This document shows positions 56,301 to 64,000 of a stretch of 64,000 nt of DNA, in pieces. The notes below the pieces were generated by a model. The model saw only the letters and a program-made list of their open reading frames with translations. It did no database searches and was not told where the DNA came from. Location of the stretch: contig JAEHOE010000130.1 of NCBI GenBank assembly GCA_016858145.1, positions 1 through 64,000 on the forward strand, written 5' to 3'. The DNA is from Edaphochlamys debaryana. Its lineage: Eukaryota; Chlorophyta; Chlorophyceae; Chlamydomonadales. A program made the translations under genes and the position numbers. Position 1 is the stretch's first letter; each line of letters starts with the position of its first letter.

Positions 56301-58139
56301 GGGTCGGCCGCCCACCACGGCCGCCCCGGCCGGCGGCCCGAGTCCGCGCGTGGGGTCAGGCTTCAGCCTCTGTAGCCACGGGCACGCCTGGGCAGCTCTG
56401 CGCAGGCGCCACAGACTGCGACCGGGGCCCGGGCCCAGCTGCGACCCTGGGACCATGGACCGCGTCGGCGCCGCATGGGCCTGGGCCCCGCATGGGCCTG
56501 CGCCCCGCATGGGCCTGGGTACCGCATGGGCCTGCCAACGGCCGCTGGCGCAGGCGATGACAGGGCCCCAAGGCGGCCGCCCAGGCCCTGCCGGGCCCGG
56601 ACGGCGGCAGCTGCCCCCGGGACGGCTGCCGCAAGCGCCCGGTCGAGGCCCCAAGCTCCAACTGCGGGCGCGCGACGCGGAGCCGTGCACCCCGCCGCTG
56701 GCTTCCCTCGGGCGCGACTGCTCCTGCAGCCGCGCCCCAGAGCCGCTCGCATAGCCGCCTGCCGACCCCGCCGGCTGCAGCCGACCCTGCCGGGCGCAGC
56801 TGCTGCCCATCCCGAGCTGGCGGGGCTGCAGAGCCTGGCTGCTGCTGTGACGGCAGCCCAAGCTGCACGGGCGGCCCGTGCTGCTACTTCCGAGAGCCCC
56901 GGGCGCCCAGGCGTGCACCTGCCCCCGAGAACCCTGGCTGGCGGCAGGAGCCCAGTCCGCAGCGGGCCCTGCCCCATGCCGTCTGGGCCCGGGCGTCCGT
57001 CATCCAGGCTTGAGCCGGAGCGAGAGCCGCAGCAGCGGCGGAGACAAAGCTCGGGCGGGCAGGACCCCGGCTGAGGGCCCCGTTGACCGAGCAGTGCCGC
57101 CGGCGGCAGCGCCAAATTGGGAAAGACCCGGCCGCCGAAGCAGTATCGCCAGCAGCTGGTGGTGCAGCTGACGTGCGGGCACAGCCCCTGGCTGCCGCCT
57201 CCGCTGCGCCACGACTCCGCCGTTGTGCAGGCTGGCGCGAGGCACCCGCATGCCACGCACGCCGCAGGCGCCACGTGTAGGCCAGCTGTCCACCTGGTGC
57301 TGACGTGGAGCCTGACCAGGGCCGCAGCTAGGCGCTCTGGCCTTACGTTTGACCCCGCCCACGCCCGTTTGACCCTACCCCCTCACCCTCGGACCCCCCC
57401 GGAAGAGGACCCCAGGGGCCCACCTGGTCCGCCTCAGAGTAGTCCAGCTCGATGGCCGCGAAGATGGGGTTGTCGAACCCGCAGTCCATAGCGCAAATGC
57501 TGAAAGTGATGTGGTGGGACTTGTGTGCCTCCAGCGGGGATGAGATGGTCAGGTTGGCCAGGTTGTCGCGGTTGAGCACGTACACAAACTTCTGCTTCTC
57601 CACCGCCCCGACCATGCACGCGCGGCCCTTGGGGTCAACGGCTACGTATTGCCCGGGCACGATGCGCCGGCAACCCGATCGCCCGAAGGTCTCCTGGTGC
57701 ACCTTCACCCAGGCGTTCTTGTCCTTGTTGAACTTGATCAGGACGATCCTGCCCGAGTCCGAGCCCAGCATCAGGTGGTCCACGCTGCTTCCGGTGAGGC
57801 GCACTGCCGCCATGGAACGGATGCACCCGAACACCTCAGTCGCCACCACGGTCTGCATTTTCCCATTTTCATTGGGCCGAAGGAGCTCCAGGACTTTGCC
57901 GCGGGAGACGACAACCTCCTGCGCCTTGGCCGCTGAGAAATTGCCATAGACCGCGCTCTGCACGCACGGGCCGAGCGTCAGCCAGCCTCTCAGCTCCCAT
58001 TCACCCCTGATCAAGACAGAACTGGTGCTCCATGCTCCACAGCTCGTGTATCGGCACCGAGATGCACCATTATGGCGGCACTCCAGCGCCTCACCTGGAT
58101 GCCAGTCGCCCGGCTAAGCGTTAGAGAGTAGCAGTGCAT
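44366..58139 (-). CDS. SF3B3: Splicing factor 3B subunit 3 (SF3B3/SF3b130/RSE1)
   Basis: Exons (5' to 3', complement) 58095-58139, 57424-57957, 55752-55829, 55371-55493, 53855-53974, 53399-53572, 53059-53214, 52595-52810, 52275-52379, 51919-52023, 51508-51621, 51145-51263, 50398-50499, 50109-50164, 49731-49894, 49351-49451, 48621-48737, 48110-48154, 47737-47868, 47391-47523, 46806-46998, 46133-46270, 45797-45899, 45342-45491, 44963-45090, 44669-44747, 44366-44464. About 1209 residues, against 1217 in the human protein. SF3B3 is the triple beta-propeller scaffold of the U2 snRNP SF3b complex, acting in the nucleus in branch-site recognition. Diagnostic stretches: [71 protein letters not shown] and the C-terminal KKLEDIRNK; these separate it from its paralogue DDB1. 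Exon 12 (119 bases) is one base short of the 40 codons the family requires, with the gap in the C6 run at 51257-51262. The link before [14 protein letters not shown] is shorter than in animals. Confidence 0.95.
45642..45838 (-). repeat. Junction echo: SF3B3 exon 23 end copied in intron 23
   Basis: The exon 23 end (real 45795-45838, encoding [14 protein letters not shown]) recurs at 45642-45684 with an internal six-base deletion. Between them lies a (CCCCTCTTTCCTCC)n repeat at 45690-45785. Confidence 0.8.
46370..46528. repeat. Direct repeat inside SF3B3 intron 21
   Basis: About 55 bases containing GAAGCCAGGGAAGCATAGCT occur at 46361-46417 and 46471-46528; a weaker third piece follows near 46610-46660. 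Not linked to an exon edge. Confidence 0.75.
46970..47146 (-). repeat. Junction echo: SF3B3 exon 21 acceptor and start copied in intron 20
   Basis: The exon 21 start (46970-47006, encoding [10 protein letters not shown] with its CCCCAG acceptor) is duplicated at 47111-47146. Confidence 0.85.
48499..48643 (-). repeat. Junction echo: SF3B3 exon 17 end copied in intron 17
   Basis: CTGCAGGTCCTCCCGCTCCG (real 48621-48640) recurs at 48501-48520. The echo is followed by GCAAGG where the real donor is GTAACC. Confidence 0.8.
49010..49400 (-). repeat. Tandem array of the SF3B3 exon 16 3' end
   Basis: Three copies (starting near 49010, 49122 and 49237) plus the real exon end (49348-49400). The period is about 111-115 bases. 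Each copy encodes [17 protein letters not shown] or a close variant. Copies 2 and 3 carry a GTGGGT donor; copy 1 differs at the donor. All have a CCTAG that could serve as an acceptor, so they could in principle be spliced as cassette exons. Confidence 0.9.
50487..50675 (-). repeat. Junction echo: SF3B3 exon 13 acceptor copied in intron 12
   Basis: CGGAGTTGAGCGCCTGGGG at 50487-50505 (real exon 13 start and acceptor) is repeated at 50656-50674. Confidence 0.75.
50942..51176 (-). repeat. Junction echo of SF3B3 exon 12 end plus (CTCTTGCCTCCCCCC)n minisatellite
   Basis: The exon 12 end (51141-51176, encoding QGLKNLAVQ) recurs at 50942-50975. The interval is filled by about nine units of CCTCTTGCCTCCCCCC with variable C-run length, so the array is bracketed by the two exon-end copies. 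Confidence 0.85.
53955..54074 (-). repeat. Junction echo: SF3B3 exon 5 acceptor and start copied in intron 4
   Basis: GCGCGGACCTCCTCGTGGTC followed by CTGGTGGG (acceptor side) at 53955-53982 is repeated exactly at 54047-54074. Confidence 0.85.
54080..55370 (-). other. Long GC-rich SF3B3 intron 4 with atypical composition
   Basis: Apart from its ends, this intron lacks C/G runs and is uniformly rich in GCC, GGC and CAG-type words, leaving long but meaningless open frames on both strands. No protein family, tRNA or clear terminal repeats were recognised. Confidence 0.45.
55830..57423 (-). other. Long GC-rich SF3B3 intron 2 with short internal repeats
   Basis: A 1594-base intron of the same unusual composition as intron 4. 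It contains three units of CCGCATGGGCCTG at about 56485-56545 and palindromic GGCCGG/CCGGCC clusters near 56280-56345. Open frames of 300-400 codons exist in several overlapping frames and reflect composition rather than genes. Confidence 0.45.
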
Positions 58140-58500
58140 TTTGGCCGCGTGTGGCTCCTGCCACGGGCCCAAAGCCCTGCCCGGGCAAGTTTGGCGCGCA
58201 CTAGTTCACTGAGGCAAGCTAGCTAGTTGCCGGTTAAGATGGGGGGTGAGGAGACAGCTCCATGAGAAGACGCTGGGCAGCTTGGTGCGTGCAAAGTGAC
58301 ACTCTGTGTGCGCGAGGGGGCCGAATGACCCCGACACGGTCCGCATCAGCCCCTGTCTCCGGTGCTCCAGACCCCGTTGACCACATACTCTGCACCATTG
58401 TTCATTGGAAACCCCGCCTGCAAGCTCTGACACGGCCCCTTGCGCGCCAAGACACTAATCGCCTCGCGCATGCTGCGGAATTCCCGAGGGCAGCGAAGCG
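58140..58500. promoter_or_regulatory. Bidirectional promoter region between SF3B3 and the RD-rich gene
   Basis: 361 bases between divergent start codons, of ordinary mixed composition. No core motif recognised with confidence. Confidence 0.45.
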
Positions 58501-60831
58501 ATGGCCGCTGACATCGATCCAGAGAGTGAAGCCTTGATAAGGCAGCTACATAGGGAGCTCAACGGGCTCACGCGGGCGTCGCGGCGCGCCAATCCAACTT
58601 ATGGCCTTGGCGCCGACGCAGCTGTCGTCAAGCCTGCACAGCGCGACAAGGAGACACGCTCTGAGGGGGGCGGCGGGGGCTCGGCTGTAGCCAAGCGGCC
58701 GCGCCCGGAGAAGGAGCGGGAGAGGGACCGGTCGAGGGACCGTGACCGCGACCGGGACCGTGGCCGCAGCGGCGGTGGCGGCAGCAGCCACCGCAGCCGC
58801 AAGGCCTCTCCCCCCACTTCGCGCCAGCGGCGGGTGAGGGGTGTGGACGACAGCGAGGACGCGTCTGACGACGACGCCAAGCCGGGGTCGGACGAGGAGG
58901 AGGACGAGGAGGAGGAGCAGGACACCTCGGAGGAGGAGGAGGGCGGCGAGTACGAGTACACGAGCACATCGGAGTCCCAACACGAGTCTGAGCCGCAGCC
59001 CCACAAGCGGCACAAGGGAGGTGGGTTGCTTGCTTGCCATGGCTCTGGTTGCGCCAGCGTGCCGTCGAGCTTCCGTGGGGGAAGGGGGCGGGGCGGGGCG
59101 GGGCGGGGCGGGGCTACAGCCGCCTAGTGCGCGTGCACTTTCGGCGGTCTGGGAGCTGGCTGGACGCCGCTGACTTACGCCAATGCCCCTGCTCACTTGC
59201 CCAACCTTGCCCTGCAGAGCGGGAGGGCAGCAAGGGCGATCGCGAGGGGGCGGCCAAGCCTTCCTCCCACCAGCCCTCCTCCCACCCGAACCAGCGGGAG
59301 CGGGACCGCGACAAGGACCGCCCCCGGGACCGGGACCGGGACCGCGAACGGGACAGAGACAAAGACAGAGACAAAGACAAAGACAGGGACCAGCCGCGGG
59401 AGAAGGAGCGGCAGCGGGATAAGGACAAGGAGCCAGGGCGCGACCGGGAAAAGGACAAGGACAGAGACAGGGACAAGGACCGGGACACGGGCAGGGAACG
59501 GGACAGGGACAGGGAACGGGACCGCCAGCGGGACAAGGAGCAAGACCGGGAGCGGCAGCAGCGGCCCGCTGCGGCGGCGGCGGCAGCGCCTGGCAGCACC
59601 GGGCAGCGGCCGGCGGCCAAGCCGGAGGCGCGCAAGGGCGAGCAGGGCGGGCAGGTGCGTCGCGGGCTGCTGCTCGGGCGCGAAATGGTGCCATGTACAT
59701 GTAGGACCGGTGCGCTCGTTGCTAGCGTGCTAGGGTATACACAACAGCAAGCTGCCGCTTGCTGTCATGCGAGTTGCTGCTCATCCTCGACTGGGGTTCA
59801 TGTGCGGCCTGCAGGACGCCAAGGACCAGGACCGGCCCCGCAACCAGGGGGCGAGCGGGCGGGACGCGGCCCCCACGCAAGGCGAGCCGGAGGCGGGGCG
59901 GCAGCAGCAGGGCGCACCTGCGGCTGCGCCTGCGCCTGCGCCGCCCCCGCCGCCTGCCGAGCCGCCTGCGCCGCTGACGCCGCTGGAGGCTGCGGCGCTG
60001 GCGGCGAGCAACGCCGTGCGGGAGCAGGCCAAGGCCTCGGGCCAGGCTATGGGTGAGCAAGCCCAGGGCGAGGGGGTTGCGGGCTCGGAATCCTCACTTG
60101 CCCACAAGGCGAAGCGCCCAGCTGCGGGGCACGCTCAACCAAGGCACGGGCCACGCCGTGAGGCGCCCGGCATGCCGTTTCGGGCGTGCTCCGCTGTGCA
60201 CGGCGTGCGCAAGCGTACCGTCCCGGCTCGGCACCCTCTCGCAACCTCCCTCACCCGCTGGTCGCCTGTGCGCCCCTGCCCCTGGGGCCCCCCTGTAGAC
60301 CCGCGCTGGGTCAAGTGCTTCCACGCGGGCGTGCGCTGGGGCATCAAGCTGTCCCGGCAGGCGCTGCAGACGCGCAGCGACCTGGCCACCGCCCTCAACG
60401 ACGCCTTCGCGGGCGAGATCCTGTCGTGCGGGCGGGGCGAGATGCTCAACATCGTGTTCCTGGACGCGCAGGTGGGCTGCTGCAGGAGTGATGGGGGGTG
60501 CTGCGACCTGCGAGTGCGGGTGCTTCTCTTGGGTACCGGTGTCCGCGCTTGGGATCGGGACGCTGGTCGACGTGGTCGGGTGTCGGACACTTGCGGAAGG
60601 CGGGCAGGCGGGAAGCGGGGGGTTTCGTGAGCGCCAGGGCCGGCCGTATCGAGGTGACAGCGAGTTGCCCCATCTTGCTCGCCTTGTCGTCCCTTGCGCT
60701 TGGCACGGCCCCAGGGCAAGGCCACCGAGTTCCCCTCCTTGCGCGGCCCCAACGGCCGCCTTAAGGACAGCGCCACCAAGTGGAGGGCCATGGTGGAGCG
60801 AGCGGTCAAGATCTACGTGCGCCGGTCGTAG
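58501..60831 (+). CDS. Arg/Asp/Lys-rich low-complexity protein with a conserved-looking C-terminal domain
   Basis: Exons 58501-59020, 59218-59654, 59815-60052, 60299-60471, 60715-60831; 494 residues, all phases agree. The N-terminus (MAADIDPESEALIRQLHREL, then NGLTRASRR) looks conserved and helical. It is followed by a nuclear-type region with an acidic Glu/Asp stretch (about 118-155), then about 100 residues of RDRDKDRERD repeats like those of U1-70K and other splicing or chromatin proteins, then Ala/Pro-rich sequence. The last about 100 residues (WVKCFHAGVRWGIKLSRQAL, LATALNDAFAG, MLNIVFLDAQG, WRAMVERAVKIYVRR) form a compact alpha/beta pattern that faintly resembles the PB1-type domain of Aux/IAA and ARF proteins. 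I do not recognise the family; nuclear location and RNA or chromatin association are inference from the composition. Confidence 0.75.
59290..59560 (+). repeat. Coding hexanucleotide-type repeat for the RD/KD-rich tract
   Basis: Imperfect GACAGGGACAAGGACCGG-type repeats encode alternating basic and acidic residues (RDRDKDRDRE). They lie within exon 2 of the RD-rich gene and keep the frame throughout. Confidence 0.8.
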
Positions 60832-62748
60832 CCGGCTGCCCGCACGTGCTGTGGCCCCGATGGCGGCGGCCTGTGGTAGCGTGAGGTGCATGTGGTGTGG
60901 TGCATTCCAGCACAGGGTTGGGTTGGGAAAGCAGCTCTGGGCCCCTGGCCGTCAAAGCTGGGGGTGTGGAGCACGGCACGTTGGTCGTGTGAGTGGGCCA
61001 GGTACTGCCGTGGGCATGACTACGTGGGAGGCTGTGTACGGTGCATGACTTGGCAGCGTGGGGCCGTAACTGGGGCCAGGTTCTGATGTGCACGTGGGGG
61101 AAGGGAGCAAGGGACCGGTAGGCATGCACGGGCAACAGGCCTGTTGCAGCATGCAATGCGTCTGGTGCTTGATGGGCCAGGTTAGCGGTCGTACACGGGG
61201 CAGGCTGACAGCGCTGACCCTGCTCGATGGGCGTTGCAAGAATACAAGAGGCTGTGCCTAGCACTTGAGCCATCAGCAACTCCGAGGAAGTATGGGCACA
61301 GCCGTGGTGCCAGGGGGGGGGCAGGAAGTGTAAAAAAATACACCACGCTTTAACTTTGGAGAGCTCGACAAGGGGAGCCCAAATCCGCTTTCAGAATGAA
61401 AATCGAGGTTCTAGGAAAAAAAGGTATGAGCCCTCAAAGTTGGGGGGGGGGAGGGGGGTCCCGAACTTTTGTACAGCGCCCGTCCGAACTTTTGTCACAG
61501 CGGTCTGACGCAGCCCAAGGGCCCTTTCCTTGCGTAAACGCGTGGTATCAAGGAGAGGCTGAACCGTGGGTGTGCCTGAGCACCACAGACCATAGGGATG
61601 GTGGTCGAAGGGTGGCTGCGGGTGCCACATGTCGGCATGTCCGCGCGTGGGACACGTCACGACCGGCACTGCCACCGCTGCTAGGCGTCTGGGTGTACTA
61701 TCATGACGGTAACTCATCATATAGGAGGCCTAGGGCATGAATAGCGCGGATGCAAGGTACCGGAGAGTGGTCCATGGACGCGGGGATGGTCAATGGACAG
61801 GACCCAAGCCTCATCGACGCTTCCGGTTCACGCGCAAGGCAGTAGCGCACACGAAGCGCAGCCGATTGGCACAAAAGTCGAGGAAAATGGGTTACATTAT
61901 GGCCATGTACGGCAGTGTGTGCAGTGTACGGCAAGGGGGGGGGGGGGGGGGGTCGGGGGGGTCGGAACTTTTGTGGGGTGGTGTATGGAACTAATGTTTT
62001 TACCCCCCCCCTGGTGGTGCCGTGGCCAGAGGAGCGAACCGTTAAGGAATACGGTCAAGGGGCCCACGCCTTCAGGTCGTTCTAGGAGAGGAGTCTGGCT
62101 CCGTGAAGGCTTCAAGTATGATGATCATGGGGCCTTGGGCACTAGCAGCTGCCTGGCCAGGGGCAGCGTCTTGCTGTTGCTGCAGCCGAGGGGCGGGCGG
62201 CAAGGATACGCCCCCTCCACGTGCCGGACCTGGTTTGAGGAATGCAACCTGTGAATCCGAGCTGACGCGGTCACATCTGATGGGGAGGCATCCGGGCCGG
62301 CTCATTCTTGAGTTGAAGCCCAACACCTTTCACTTTCGCACGTGCGCCGGTCTCAGGATTTGCAGGACCGCAGTATGGCCCACGCGCGACTCTCTAGGAC
62401 AAGACAGAGTTCACTTGTGTGCGCAAATCGACTCCCCTCTCGTCACTGGCTCACTGCCAGCCACCAGCACCTTGCTATTCAACTCGTGCAGTCCTCCCCC
62501 CTCACCAACAGAATGAATACACAGTCACGTGTCTCGTCAAGTTATGTGCAAAACAAGTCACCTCCCCGCGCGGGCGGTCATGTCAAGGGTCCGACACAGG
62601 AGATTATGTTCAATCATGGATTGAGTTTTGAGCACCGCTCCGAAGGCGCCAGGACCCTCAGCCACTAGCTTGCCGCCCACTCCACTGCTTCCCTCGGGTG
62701 GCCATTCAGCTCCATCGCGCCGGATGCTCCTGGGTGCTGTGCGTTGCC
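60832..62748. other. Convergent intergenic region between the RD-rich gene and CDKB
   Basis: No supported gene. Contains GAACTTTTGT three times in the same orientation (61463, 61486 and 61964), two of them just after long G-runs, and a TTACA (TGTAA on the minus strand) at 61892. The region is less GC-rich than the genes. The repeated word could mark the ends of a small non-autonomous element, but no inverted termini were found. Confidence 0.45.
61329..61333 (+). terminator. Candidate TGTAA polyadenylation signal for the RD-rich gene
   Basis: TGTAA followed by an A-run, about 500 bases after the stop codon. It fits the chlorophyte signal, but the motif is short. Confidence 0.45.
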
Positions 62749-63964
<1,216 letters not shown>

Positions 63965-64000
63965 CTGCAGACGGGCATTGCCGAGGGTTTCTCCATCAGG

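Noticed and set aside
54391..57274. Open frames of 300-400 codons in SF3B3 introns 2 and 4
   Set aside because: Several overlapping frames on both strands are open together, with Ala/Gly/Arg/Pro-rich products unlike any family; GC-rich composition explains them, and flanking exons splice cleanly across.
44366..58139. DDB1 rather than SF3B3
   Set aside because: DDB1 is the nearest paralogue, but the [17 protein letters not shown] and KKLEDIRNK signatures and the length near 1210 match SF3B3.

Overview
The window is nuclear DNA of a flagellated, GC-rich green alga (Chlorophyta, probably Chlamydomonadales or a close relative). Four things point there: genes split into many short exons with GTGAGT/GTGCGT donors and C-rich CAG acceptors; a VFL1/LRRCC1-type basal-body protein; a secreted protein with algal Ser-Pro-Pro-Pro linkers; and a plant-type CDKB. 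I cannot name the species. No bacterial or organellar genes are present. About 114 introns were placed by hand from splice consensus, phase agreement and family alignment from memory.

Layout: (1) 473-1067 (-), start of an organellar TypA/BipA translation GTPase, cut by the left edge; (2) 1655-8469 (+), organellar tyrosyl-tRNA synthetase, 14 exons, with a 5'-truncated LINE fragment antisense in one intron; (3) 9580-17464 (+), a secreted mosaic protein with proline-rich stalks, a LamG-like domain and PAN/apple-like repeats; (4) 18443-26575 (-), VFL1/LRRCC1; (5) 26901-30785 (+), plastid IspH of the MEP isoprenoid pathway; (6) 31973-42731 (+), a TRP-type cation channel; (7) 44366-58139 (-), spliceosomal SF3B3, 27 exons; (8) 58501-60831 (+), an Arg/Asp/Lys-rich protein with a conserved-looking C-terminal domain; (9) 62749-63964 (-), the 3' part of a B-type cyclin-dependent kinase, cut by the right edge. 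Orientation alternates. TypA/TyrRS, VFL1/IspH and SF3B3/RD-rich start head to head over about 325-590 bp; the secreted gene/VFL1, TRP/SF3B3 and RD-rich/CDKB converge. The genes are unrelated housekeeping, cilia, membrane and cell-cycle functions with no shared pathway.

The most unusual signal is not a gene. At about 19 splice junctions in seven of the nine genes, the exon edge plus the adjoining intron edge is copied once or several times inside the neighbouring intron (junction echoes). Introns also tend to open with G-runs and close with C-runs. Either this genome gains sequence by slippage-type duplication anchored in homopolymers at splice sites, or the assembly duplicated contig ends at C/G tracts. 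Two exons (in SF3B3 and TRP) each lack exactly one base in or near a C-run, so an assembly contribution must be taken seriously.
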